Source: Oceaniferula marina (GTDB lineage Bacteria; Verrucomicrobiota; Verrucomicrobiia; Verrucomicrobiales; Akkermansiaceae). From it: a stretch of DNA of 64,000 bases. The translations under genes and the position numbers were made by a program. Below, in pieces: positions 52,915 to 61,541 of the stretch; position 1 is the first letter of the stretch, and each line of letters begins with the position of its first letter. The stretch lies in assembly GCF_013391475.1 (NCBI RefSeq), contig NZ_JACBAZ010000003.1:310001-374000 (forward strand), read 5' to 3'. Under the pieces are notes generated by a model that worked only from the letters and a program-made list of their open reading frames with translations, had not been told where the DNA came from and did no database searches.

Positions 52915-53480
52915 TGAGTCAGCCCCTTTCCTTGTTGGCTTGATTCCACACGCATCATGATACAATCACGCAAATTTTTACGTGCCCGAAATAAAATCAT
53001 TTTTAGCCGGCTCGTCGATGAGTTGAGCGCCTGGGCCAGTTCCTTGATCGAACCACCGGCACGGTATCGGGAGTCCAGAAGGCTCCGCTGCTTATCAGGG
53101 AGTTTTTGCAAGCAAATCTCCAGAGCCTCCAAGCGTTGATCTTTTTTCCAGTCATCATCCACATGAGAAGCTTCGGTCGCCAGCTGATCCACAAGGTCAG
53201 GGTCGAACACCAACTTGCTTCGCTGTTTGTCCCGATAGTTCCCCAGGATTTGGAATTGGGCTGTTTTCAGTGCCCAGGCCTTGAAATTCGATCCCATCTT
53301 GAATTGGGATGACTTCTTCCAAAGGATCAGATTCACCTCCTGTAAAATATCCTTGGCTGTAGCCAAGTCTCCTATCGACCCCCGAATAAAAGTCAGCAAA
53401 ATATCCTGATGCCCCGTCAGCAGGCTGATGAAATCATCAGTCTGGGACGACTCTGGATCGATTGTCTGTAATGCGGGCAT
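52911..53480 (-). CDS. ECF RNA polymerase sigma factor (Rhodopirellula/Verrucomicrobium type)
   Basis: 189 aa from ATG 53480 (MPALQTIDPES); the frame reaches 53549. Region 2 is visible in FISLLTGHQDILLTFIRGSIGDLATAKDILQEVNLILWKK and FKAWALKTAQFQILGNYR; region 4 in LPDKQRSLLDSRYRAGGSIKELAQALNSSTSRLKMILFRARKNLRD, with the HTH that reads the -35 element. No DUF or receiver domain is attached. It overlaps the FecR/LamG gene, and a promoter with GTGACC-N14-GGAATG lies upstream, so it probably activates itself and the PEP-CTERM genes downstream. Confidence 0.9.
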   Translation of the reverse strand: MPALQTIDPESSQTDDFISLLTGHQDILLTFIRGSIGDLATAKDILQEVNLILWKKSSQFKMGSNFKAWALKTAQFQILGNYRDKQRSKLVFDPDLVDQLATEASHVDDDWKKDQRLEALEICLQKLPDKQRSLLDSRYRAGGSIKELAQALNSSTSRLKMILFRARKNLRDCIMMRVESSQQGKGLTQ

Positions 53481-53541
53481 ATTCAATAAATGGCGACAAC
53501 ACACGTCGGAATACAATAAGTCCGCGTGTTCTACTCTCCTA

Positions 53542-53567
53542 CATTCCACAAATTAAACGATGGTCAC
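53542..53567 (-). promoter_or_regulatory. ECF-type promoter P5 (autoregulatory)
   Basis: GTGACC (complement of 53562-53567), 14 bp, GGAATG (complement of 53542-53547). It lies about 62 bp upstream of the sigma factor start and matches P1-P3 at both boxes except one base. Confidence 0.65.
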
Positions 53568-53737
53568 AAGAAAAAGCGATATTTTCATATTTCACCATCC
53601 ACACCCGAGGCTCCATAATCCATGACCTCCTACTATGCCTAAAATAAGCACAGCTGGATGTGCTTTCCTTTGACTTATTCAGGGGACATCAGCGTATATC
53701 ATGGTGCCGCCAAGAAACACACACACCCGATCTTATA

Positions 53738-55687
53738 ATGGACACCAAACAGATTACGAAGCTCGCTGCTGCGCTGCTCACCGCTACCGCATGCACCCTC
53801 CTTCCAGCCCAAGCGGAAACACCCCCCGTCATCCCCCAACCAGCCAAGGTCGAACACAAACAAGGCAAGTTCACCTTCTCTCCGAGCCTCAGCCTTTCTT
53901 CATCCAAGGACTGCGCCACAGATCTTCAATTTTTTGCCAAAGAACTCCGCAAGGTCACTGGATGGAAAATCCCCATCAAAAACAGCGGAAACATTCACTG
54001 CGAACTGAACCCCAAGCTCACATCCGGCTACAGCCTGAACATCACACCGGAACAAATTGTCATCCAAGCTGCCGACCACGCTTCTCTTTTCCATGGCTTC
54101 CAAACGCTGCGCCAGCTCGGCCCGGTCGATCTCTTCGGTAACCAAGCTTCCACCTCTCTGAAACAAGGATGGAGCGTCCCTTGCCTGCACATCAGCGATG
54201 CCCCCCGCTTCGCGTGGCGCGGAGTCCTCGTCGATGTCTCCCGCCATTTTCAAAGCAAAGAGGAAATGCTCAAACTGCTGGACTCCATGGCCATGGTCAA
54301 ACTCAACGTCCTGCACTGGCACCTGACCGACGACCAAGGATGGCGCCCCGAGATCAAAGCCTATCCAAAACTCACGGCAAAAAGCAAACAGTTCTACTCC
54401 CAGACCGATTTAAAAGAGATTGTCGCCTACGCCAGCCAGCGCGGCATCACCATCGTCCCGGAAATCGATGTCCCCGGCCACAGTGCCGCCGTCGCCCGTG
54501 CCTACCCCGAACTCTGTGTCAAACGCTTGGATAAAGAAGGTCGCTACAACGTCTACGATGTCTCCAACCCCGATGTTTACGTCTTCCTCGATGCCGTTTT
54601 CAAGGAAATGGCAGCTATCTTCCCCGGCAGCTACATCCACCTCGGTGCCGACGAAGTAGGCAAAGGAGCGTGGAAAAAAGATCCGGGCTGCCAGGCTTAC
54701 ATGAAAAAACACAAGATCAAATCCCTGCACGACCTGCAGGCGGACTTCGTCCAAAAAGTCTGCCGGATCATCGAAAACCATGGTAAAAAACCCATCGCTT
54801 GGGACGAAGCCATGGAAGGTGGCGGCGATCAACAACTCGCCATCATGAGCTGGCGTGGCGTGCAACCCGGAATGGAAGCCGCCAAACGCGGCCATCAGGT
54901 CGTGCTCTGCCCGGTCTCAGCCCTCTACTACGACCGTACCCAGTCACGCAGCAAACAGCATCCGCGAGGCTACTCAAGCAATACCGTGGGCCTCAGCCAA
55001 AGCTACTTCTTCGAACCCCGTATCCCAACCCTGCCCGCGGCCGCCAAACAACGGATCATGGGAGCCCAAGGCTGTGTCTGGGGTGAAAAAATCCGCAGCG
55101 GAGATCACCTGCAACGCCAAGTCATGCTCCGTGGGGCCGCCCTTGCCGAAGCCCTCTGGTCACCACGACCAAGCCTCAACTATCAGGATTTTCTCAGCCG
55201 ACTCGAAACCCATCGCAAGCGCTTGGATGCCCGTGGTATTCCGTACTGGTGGGAGCCGGAAAGCACCCCCATACAAGTATCCTCATGGCAATCGATCGTG
55301 GGCAAATCCCAGCCGCGGGTCGATGTCAGTAAGCACATCACACGCTCCGGCCTCCATGAGTTTCTCTTCCACTACCAAATCGGCAATGGCAGCTTCCACA
55401 TTCTGAACGCCGAGCTCTTGGAAAATGGCAAGGTTGTGGCCCAAGACAAACACGCCTACACCGCAACCGTAGAACCACGCCGGCCCAACCAATACTACCG
55501 ACTAATCCTACCAAACTTTAACCCGGACGCGCGCTACGAGCTCCGCTATCAAATCGAAGCCGTCAAAGGCGGAGCCAGCGGAACCATCATGCTTGTTCCC
55601 GCGCTGGCACCCGACGCCTACGCCCCGGACCGGGCTCCCGATAGTGGGGCCAACGTAGCCAACCAAAAACAACCCGACGAACTCTAA
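53738..55687 (+). CDS. Secreted GH20 beta-N-acetylhexosaminidase 2
   Basis: 649 aa from ATG 53738 (MDTKQITKLAAALLTA; cleavage near PAQAE). GH20b domain at about 30-150, then the barrel with VLHWHLTDDQGWRPEIKAYP, VPEIDVPGHSAA and the catalytic pair HLGADE (Asp305, Glu306). A C-terminal beta-sandwich (about 520-640, SRSGLHEFLFHYQIGNGSFHI) is not present in hexosaminidase 1. Divergent from the sigma factor gene; sulfatase 9 follows after 29 bp, so the two are probably one operon. Confidence 0.93.
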   Translation: MDTKQITKLAAALLTATACTLLPAQAETPPVIPQPAKVEHKQGKFTFSPSLSLSSSKDCATDLQFFAKELRKVTGWKIPIKNSGNIHCELNPKLTSGYSLNITPEQIVIQAADHASLFHGFQTLRQLGPVDLFGNQASTSLKQGWSVPCLHISDAPRFAWRGVLVDVSRHFQSKEEMLKLLDSMAMVKLNVLHWHLTDDQGWRPEIKAYPKLTAKSKQFYSQTDLKEIVAYASQRGITIVPEIDVPGHSAAVARAYPELCVKRLDKEGRYNVYDVSNPDVYVFLDAVFKEMAAIFPGSYIHLGADEVGKGAWKKDPGCQAYMKKHKIKSLHDLQADFVQKVCRIIENHGKKPIAWDEAMEGGGDQQLAIMSWRGVQPGMEAAKRGHQVVLCPVSALYYDRTQSRSKQHPRGYSSNTVGLSQSYFFEPRIPTLPAAAKQRIMGAQGCVWGEKIRSGDHLQRQVMLRGAALAEALWSPRPSLNYQDFLSRLETHRKRLDARGIPYWWEPESTPIQVSSWQSIVGKSQPRVDVSKHITRSGLHEFLFHYQIGNGSFHILNAELLENGKVVAQDKHAYTATVEPRRPNQYYRLILPNFNPDARYELRYQIEAVKGGASGTIMLVPALAPDAYAPDRAPDSGANVANQKQPDEL

Positions 55688-55716
55688 CACAACCAAATTC
55701 TAACACTCTCAAAACC

Positions 55717-57123
55717 ATGATCAAACACATCCTCAGCTGCGCCCTTGTCGCCAGCTTCTCAACAACCAACCTTCTCGCCGCTCCGAGCGAGAAGCCGAAC
55801 ATCATTCTCATCCTTGCCGACGACCTCGGCAATGGCGACCTCGGCTACAACGGCTGCAAGGACATCCGAACCCCTCAACTCGATCTACTCGCCAGTCAAA
55901 GCCTGATTCTCACGGACACCCACACCACCGCCAGCGTCTGCGCCCCCTCCCGGGCCGGACTGATGTCTGGCACCTATCAGCAGCGACACGGGTTCGAGTG
56001 CAACGGCCCCCACGGCAAGGACGGCCTGCCAGGCAGCGTCGTCACCTACGCCGAAGCAATGAAAGACGCCGGCTACGAAACGATGGGGCTCGGCAAGTGG
56101 CACCTTGGATACCAACCTGACATGCATCCGAACGCCCAGGGTTTTGACCACTTCAGTGGATTTCTCGCCGGTGGCCGCAGCTACTGGTCACAAAAGAAAA
56201 CCAACAACAGCAGCATGCTGCAACGCAATGGCACACAAGTTCCGGAAGAAAAAATCGGCTACCTCACCGATTGGCTGACTGATGAGGCGATGCGCTTAAT
56301 CAAAAAGCGCAACACCGAAAAACCCTTCTTCATGTACCTCTCCTACAATGCACCCCACACCCCCATGCATGCTAAGGAGGAAGATTTGAAAAAGTATGAA
56401 TCCATCGAGAAAAAAAACCGCCGCACCTACGCCGCGATGGTCGATAACATGGATGCCAATATCGGCCGCCTGCTCATCTTCCTCGATGATCAAAAATTGC
56501 GCGAAAACTCAATTATCATCTTCACCAGTGACAACGGCGGAGCCACCACCAATGCATCCGATAACGGCATCTACCGCGGGATGAAAGGCAGCAAATGGGA
56601 AGGCGGACACCGCGTCCCCTGCCTCATCTCCTGGCCCAAGGCCGGAATCCATGGAGGACACCGCGTTCCCCTGCTTTCCTCCACCGTCGACTTCATGGCC
56701 ACCAGCCTGGATGCCGCCGGTGAAGCACCTCAAATTGACAAACTCAAGCTCGACGGCGTCAGCCTGCTTCCCGCCCTACGTCAGGGGCCTGCAGCCAAGC
56801 CCACTGCTGCTCGGAATGCCCTCTACTTCCGTCGCTCTGCCGCGGCCGCCATCCGTGAAAACCAATGGCAACTGATCCGGGTCACGGAAGAGGACAACAG
56901 CCACCGCTACCTACTCTTCGATCTATCCAAAGATATCGGCCAGACCGTAGACCTCAGCCAGGAACAACCGGAACGCCTGCAAAAACTCGCCACCAAACTT
57001 CAAACCTGGGAACAAGACATGCAAGAACCTAAATGGCTCGAAGGAAAAATGTGGGAAAAAAACCAGCGCCTGAAACACAAGATGGACGTCATCGGCCGCG
57101 ATGCCGAACGTCGACTTCCCTGA
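55717..57123 (+). CDS. Secreted S1-type sulfatase 9
   Basis: 468 aa, signal peptide with cleavage near LLAAP. Active site Cys75-A-Pro-S-Arg79, metal residues LADDLGN and TSDNGGA, GKWHLGYQPDMHPNAQGFDHFSG. It is closest to sulfatase 5 in this window. As it is downstream of a GH20 gene, its product may desulfate a terminal aminosugar so that the hexosaminidase can act. A strong hairpin terminator follows at 57157. Confidence 0.92.
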   Translation: MIKHILSCALVASFSTTNLLAAPSEKPNIILILADDLGNGDLGYNGCKDIRTPQLDLLASQSLILTDTHTTASVCAPSRAGLMSGTYQQRHGFECNGPHGKDGLPGSVVTYAEAMKDAGYETMGLGKWHLGYQPDMHPNAQGFDHFSGFLAGGRSYWSQKKTNNSSMLQRNGTQVPEEKIGYLTDWLTDEAMRLIKKRNTEKPFFMYLSYNAPHTPMHAKEEDLKKYESIEKKNRRTYAAMVDNMDANIGRLLIFLDDQKLRENSIIIFTSDNGGATTNASDNGIYRGMKGSKWEGGHRVPCLISWPKAGIHGGHRVPLLSSTVDFMATSLDAAGEAPQIDKLKLDGVSLLPALRQGPAAKPTAARNALYFRRSAAAAIRENQWQLIRVTEEDNSHRYLLFDLSKDIGQTVDLSQEQPERLQKLATKLQTWEQDMQEPKWLEGKMWEKNQRLKHKMDVIGRDAERRLP

Positions 57124-57156
57124 CCCGGCTCCCGTTTCTCCATCAAACAGGCAAAT

Positions 57157-57195
57157 AAAACCGCAAGCCCCGACAAAGGAGCTTGCGGTTTTTTT
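57157..57195 (+). terminator. Bidirectional terminator
   Basis: AAAACCGCAAGC (57157-57168) pairs with GCTTGCGGTTTT (57181-57192), 12-nt loop, followed by a T-run to 57195; the A-rich left flank gives a T-run on the other strand. It separates sulfatase 9 from the convergent PEP-CTERM gene F. Confidence 0.85.
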
Positions 57196-57213
57196 AATCA
57201 CTTTTTTGTCACC

Positions 57214-57966
57214 TTATCTGCGGCGACGCATCACTAAACTCAAGCCCCCAATACCAAGCAGAACTGCTGATGAAGGCTCGGGGACACTCGTTACCGTAAA
57301 GTTATCCACCTTCGTCCACTGAGTTCCACCGGCACCATTTGAATCATCGGTAAACCAAACACCATACTGAGTCACCGTTTCCGCCCCGGAAAAAGCAGTC
57401 CCTGGCACGGCCCCGAGTCCAAGGCTTGCCGATGGATCAGCCAAGGTGAACCAGTTCGCAGCAGCCAGACTGGAGCTCGGGTCAATCGACAGGGTCGTAA
57501 ATGTCGCCTCATCACCGGATGACCGTGGCGAGTATCGGTTCTCATCCGTCACATACCACACCCCACCTATCTCCAAGGCAAGTCTGGCAGTGGCATTCGC
57601 ACCGGAACCTCCTGCAAAATCACGTCGAATATCAACGGATAAAACCGTGATATCCTGCAAGGCAATCGATCCCGGTTCATCAGTGTAGATGAAGGTTTCA
57701 ATATGCTTGCCCGAACTATGCCATCCTTGTTTGGCTTGAAAGTAATCATTCCCTGAGTTGATCCCAAAGTCTGCATTGTTGGTATACGTATCGGCAACCG
57801 ATGGCGTCCCACTGTTGTTGCCGTAATACCCTTTCCATCCGACATGTGCCAGGTTCTGGTTTGCCGTTCCCGAGTCGTTGGTAAACGTCTCAATGTACGT
57901 CGTCGATGCGTGAAGGCCGGAGGCCAAAGCCAAGGCCGCCGCTGTGCCCAATGTTAAGTTTTTCAT
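57214..57966 (-). CDS. PEP-CTERM-anchored secreted protein F (250 aa)
   Basis: Start at ATG 57966 (MKNLTLGTAAALALASG; two codons earlier at 57972 is possible). The body (YIETFTNDSGTANQNLAHVGWKGYYGN) looks like a beta-sandwich. The tail is VPEPSSAVLLGIGGLSLVM then RRRR. I see no ECF-type promoter upstream, so it may belong to a different regulon from genes C-E. Function unknown. Confidence 0.83.
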   Translation of the reverse strand: MKNLTLGTAAALALASGLHASTTYIETFTNDSGTANQNLAHVGWKGYYGNNSGTPSVADTYTNNADFGINSGNDYFQAKQGWHSSGKHIETFIYTDEPGSIALQDITVLSVDIRRDFAGGSGANATARLALEIGGVWYVTDENRYSPRSSGDEATFTTLSIDPSSSLAAANWFTLADPSASLGLGAVPGTAFSGAETVTQYGVWFTDDSNGAGGTQWTKVDNFTVTSVPEPSSAVLLGIGGLSLVMRRRR

Positions 57967-57972
57967 ATGCAT

Positions 57973-58124
57973 GTTTTTTTATTCGTTTGTTCCTCCTTCG
58001 ACTTTTCTCCGAAGAAAGTTACATCATCAAAACACGACCACCCGTAGACAGAAGCGAATACGATATCACGACCATGCCTATCAGAAGCATGGTTCTAGGC
58101 TCGTTCAGCAGCCAACGCCACCAT
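57973..58124. other. Non-coding stretch upstream of gene F
   Basis: About 150 bp between the gene F start and the repeat array. It is A/T-rich near the gene and should hold its promoter, but I recognise no box. Short frames in it are not credible. Confidence 0.4.
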
Positions 58125-58820
58125 CATAGGACGAATTTCCAATCTGTCGGCAGCTTGAAAAAAAGCGGTCCTACCTTGCGCTCGTCCAAGCACACGACCC
58201 CCAATCCATTGTTCCGTATCTTCTACTCTTGAAAGTAGGACAGGTTTTTCAACCTGTCGGCTGGCTTTGGAGTCATCAACCCCAGCCCCTATCAATCCCT
58301 TGGGATGCCGACAGCTTAAAAAGCTGTCCTACCTTGCGCCCACCCAAGCACACGACCCCCAATCCATTGTTCCGTATCTTCTACTCTGGGAAGTAGGACA
58401 GGTTTTTCAACCTGTCGGCTGGCTTTGGAGTCATCAACCCCAGCCCCTATCAATCCCTTCGGATGACGACAGCTTAAAAAGCGGTCCTACCTTGCGCCCA
58501 CCCAAGCACACGACACCCAATCCATTGCTCTGTATCTTCTACTCTGGAAAGTAGGACAGGTTTTTCAACCTGTCGGCTGGCTTTGGAGTCATCAACCCCA
58601 ACCCTATCAACTCCTTGGGATGCCGACAGCTTAAAAAGCTGTCCTACCTTGCGCCCACCCAAGCACACGACACCCAATCCATTGTTCCGTATCTCCTACT
58701 CTGGAAAGGAGGACTGGTTTTTCAACCTGTCGGCTGGCTTTGGAGTCATCAACCCCAGCCCTATCAACTCCTTGGGATGCCGACAGCTTAAAAAGCTGTC
58801 CTACCTTGTGCCCACCCAAA
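58125..58820. repeat. Tandem array of about 158-bp units carrying paired palindromes
   Basis: The motif CGACAGCTTaAAAAGC(t/g)GTCCTACC recurs at 58309, 58467, 58624 and 58781, with a first diverged copy at 58148 (spacings 161, 158, 157, 157). Between them GTAGGACAGGTTTTTCAACC-TGTCGG-type palindromes recur. Each unit therefore has two hairpins, both with the outer motif GTAGGACAG/CTGTCC TAC, separated by a 48-bp and a 60-bp spacer. Spacers are nearly identical between units, so it is not CRISPR. It lies just after the stop of the regulator gene at 58827 and shares its hairpin motif with 1416-1480. Confidence 0.8.
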
Positions 58821-58826
58821 CACTGC

Positions 58827-59981
58827 CTAGACAATGCATTTCAAACTATCACCCAATACCCAGACCGGGTCCACTTCTTCATGACCACTGACCGACTCAC
58901 CCTCGATTTGCCTGACTAACAAATCGTAGGAACGATCCACTGTACATTCCACGGGGTGCCTGAAGTGAGCAATCGTAGGAAGGACATCGTCAAACATGGT
59001 GTCGTGCGACAAGAGAATCACGGATACATCATCCGGAATCCGCAATCCTTGCTGCATCAAGTAGGAAACCGCCATCAGGTACTGGCTGAAGTTCCCCAGA
59101 ATCAAACAAGTCGGCGGCGTGTGCTGAAATGCTCTATGCAGATAATCCCCATAATCTTCCGGCCCCGTACCACTGATCGAGGGAAGATGATAATTCAACG
59201 AAAAGGAACATCCCGCTCGTTCAAAAGCCGGCTCGAGCGCCTCACCGAGAAGTTGGCGCAAAGCAGCCGGTTTGTTCCAGAGTGGCGCCGTCACTCGCTG
59301 GTGACCAGCCTGCCACGCGCAATGAAACGCGCCCATTAGCAGATGCCCATAGGAAGTGCTCATGCTTGGCACCCCCTCCACCGCGGTTCCCAGGCTCACT
59401 GCCGGCAGTGCCAACTGCGCAAGCTCACGGACATGCTCTTGCGCCAGAACATGCATGACCACCCCATCGGGGTTCAATGCGCCTACCATCTGCCGGGTAG
59501 CCTCAGCCGAGGCGGGAACCTGCAAGTAATTCAAACTGATTTTTTCCCGCTCACACCGATGGTGCAATAAATCAAAAAACACCTTCGTCATAAATGCCGG
59601 ATGGTGTTCGGGGTCCTTGGTGAGAAAAAGCATCCGCTTTTGCTCTGCCTCCTTTCTTCCGAGAACCGACAACAAGACATCGCGCTTGATCTCCCTTTTT
59701 TTTCCTGGTGAGGCCGCCGTGATCACATCCAAACGTTCCATGTAGCGAAAAGCATGCTCCACCGTCACCCGGCTGACTTGATACTTTTCCCCCAGGGCCC
59801 GGATTCCAGGTAAATCAACCTGTGGGTCCCGGGCCAAATCCCGCATCAAACGATGCGCCAATTGCTGCCAACGATATTGAAAAGCCTCGGACACAAGCTC
59901 AGAATAAGACGAACCCCACAGGCGTGCAACCCTGCTTCCAACAAAAAGTGACGATCCTCCACCGATTCGATTCATTGACAA
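58827..59981 (-). CDS. GntR-type regulator with LacI-like sensor domain
   Basis: 384 aa, cytoplasmic. The N-terminal winged helix reads YRWQQLAHRLMRDLARDPQVDLPGIRALGEKYQVSRVTVEHAFRYMERLDVI (about residues 37-88), and residues about 115-380 resemble a LacI/periplasmic-binding sensor (PDGVVMHVLAQEHVRE, IPDDVSVILLSHDTMFDDVLPTIAHFRHPVE). It is likely a sugar-responsive repressor or activator. The ATG at 59981 leaves just 32 bp before the divergent sulfatase; a GTG at 59894 (VSEAFQYRW) would leave more promoter room and still keep the DNA-binding domain. Confidence 0.82.
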   Translation of the reverse strand: MSMNRIGGGSSLFVGSRVARLWGSSYSELVSEAFQYRWQQLAHRLMRDLARDPQVDLPGIRALGEKYQVSRVTVEHAFRYMERLDVITAASPGKKREIKRDVLLSVLGRKEAEQKRMLFLTKDPEHHPAFMTKVFFDLLHHRCEREKISLNYLQVPASAEATRQMVGALNPDGVVMHVLAQEHVRELAQLALPAVSLGTAVEGVPSMSTSYGHLLMGAFHCAWQAGHQRVTAPLWNKPAALRQLLGEALEPAFERAGCSFSLNYHLPSISGTGPEDYGDYLHRAFQHTPPTCLILGNFSQYLMAVSYLMQQGLRIPDDVSVILLSHDTMFDDVLPTIAHFRHPVECTVDRSYDLLVRQIEGESVSGHEEVDPVWVLGDSLKCIV

Positions 59982-60013
59982 ATCCCAGGCACTTTTTTCG
60001 TATCGATGTCCTC

Positions 60014-61459
60014 ATGAAACGCACTCATCTACGCTCCCTCTGCCTTCTGGCCGCACTTACCCTGTCCCCACTTCAGGCGGACGAACGCCCCAACATCGTT
60101 TTCATTCTCGCCGATGACCTCGGCACCGGGGATCTCGGCTGCTACAACAAGGATTCCAAGATCCCGACCCCCCGACTCGATCAGTTGGCGGACGAAGGCA
60201 TGCGCTTCACCGATGCCCACAGCAACTCCTCCGTCTGCACCCCGACACGTTACGGTGTGCTCACCGGCCGATACTGTTGGCGCAGCCGGCTAAAGCGGGG
60301 CGTGCTCATGGGTTACAGCCCGGCCCTGATCGAAGAAGGCCGAGAAACCGTGGCGTCATTACTTAAAAAACAAGGATACACCACTGCCTGCATCGGTAAA
60401 TGGCACCTCGGCATGAATATGGCCCGATCCGTCAACAACGGAAAAAAAGGCTGGGACTACCAAGCCCCGATCCACCGTGGCCCCAATGCTGTAGGCTTCG
60501 ATTATTTCCTCGGTATTGCCGCCTCGCTGGACATGCCCCCCTACACCCTGATTGAAAACGATCGCTTTGTCTCCGCGGCATCCGAATCCACCAAGGCATC
60601 AAGCTACCCGAATTACTGGCGTGGCGGAGCTATCGCCAAAGACTTCAAACATGAGGATTACCTACCACTCGTCGGCAAACAGGCTTCGGCCTTCATCAGC
60701 AAACAATCCGCTGACAAGCCGTTTTTCCTCTATCTGCCACTGCCTGCGCCACACAAACCCGTCGTGCCAACCAAGGCCTTCCAAGGCAAAACCAAAGCCA
60801 CCGAATATGGTGACTTTGTCCACCAAATGGATCACGTCATCGGCCAGGTCGTGGATGCACTGAAATCAAAAAAACTATTCGCTAACACCCTGCTGATTGT
60901 GACGAGTGACAACGCCTCCTTTGCCGCCAATGAAAAATACGGTGTGCTGCAAACTGGCCACTCCCCAAACCACATTTATCGAGGGCAAAAAACCGACATC
61001 TACGAAGGAGGGCATCGGGTCCCATGGATCGCCACCTGGCCGGCTAAGGTCAAAGCAGGCAGCACCACCGATCAAGTTGTATGCACCACTGATCTGCTCG
61101 CCACCTGTGCCGAGATCACCTCAAGCTCCGTTGCAGAAAATGCCGGTGAAGACAGCTACAGCCTACTCCCCATTCTCATCGGCAAACAGGGTAAGGAGCC
61201 CCTGCGCGAAGCCACTATCCATCACTCCTCATCCGGCATGTTTGCCATTCGCAAAGGGAAATGGAAACTCATCGTCGGTCGTGGCTCCGGCGGCCGAACC
61301 CAAATTGACAAGGCCATCAAAGATAAGATCCAGCTTTACGACATGGAGAAAGACATTCGTGAAACATCCAACGTTTATCAAGACTTCCCGGAAGTGGTCA
61401 AAGAGTTGAGCTCCCTGCTCGATGATTACCGGACAAGTGGCAGAAGTGTCCCGCAATAG
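60014..61459 (+). CDS. Secreted S1-type sulfatase 10
   Basis: 481 aa from ATG 60014 (MKRTHLRSLC); the frame reaches back to 59822. Active site Cys75-T-Pro-T-Arg79 (CTPTR), metal residues LADDLGTGDLG and TSDNAS (instead of DNGG). The segment GRYCWRSRLKRGVLMGYSP after the active site is typical of one branch of S1 sulfatases in Bacteroidetes and Planctomycetes. The motif GKWHLGMN is present. It is divergent from the GntR/LacI-type regulator and is followed by the GH-D-like gene, so the three form one regulated unit. Confidence 0.92.
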   Translation: MKRTHLRSLCLLAALTLSPLQADERPNIVFILADDLGTGDLGCYNKDSKIPTPRLDQLADEGMRFTDAHSNSSVCTPTRYGVLTGRYCWRSRLKRGVLMGYSPALIEEGRETVASLLKKQGYTTACIGKWHLGMNMARSVNNGKKGWDYQAPIHRGPNAVGFDYFLGIAASLDMPPYTLIENDRFVSAASESTKASSYPNYWRGGAIAKDFKHEDYLPLVGKQASAFISKQSADKPFFLYLPLPAPHKPVVPTKAFQGKTKATEYGDFVHQMDHVIGQVVDALKSKKLFANTLLIVTSDNASFAANEKYGVLQTGHSPNHIYRGQKTDIYEGGHRVPWIATWPAKVKAGSTTDQVVCTTDLLATCAEITSSSVAENAGEDSYSLLPILIGKQGKEPLREATIHHSSSGMFAIRKGKWKLIVGRGSGGRTQIDKAIKDKIQLYDMEKDIRETSNVYQDFPEVVKELSSLLDDYRTSGRSVPQ

Positions 61460-61541
61460 CCTCCGCCAGACACCCGCTGCTCACTCGCCGCCCCCCCACC
61501 ACCGGCTCCAGCCATGCCCCAAAGACATACTCCTTTCCACT

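Noticed and set aside
57200..57215. ECF-type box TTTTTTGTCACC on the plus strand
   Set aside because: The core is GTCACC, not GTGACC; it lies in a terminator region with no downstream plus-strand gene.
58125..58820. CRISPR array
   Set aside because: Units are about 158 bp with nearly identical spacers and no cas gene is near.
58095..58891. Several similar 66- to 108-codon frames on both strands
   Set aside because: They arise from the tandem repeat and have no start context or family; the similarity is the repeat itself.
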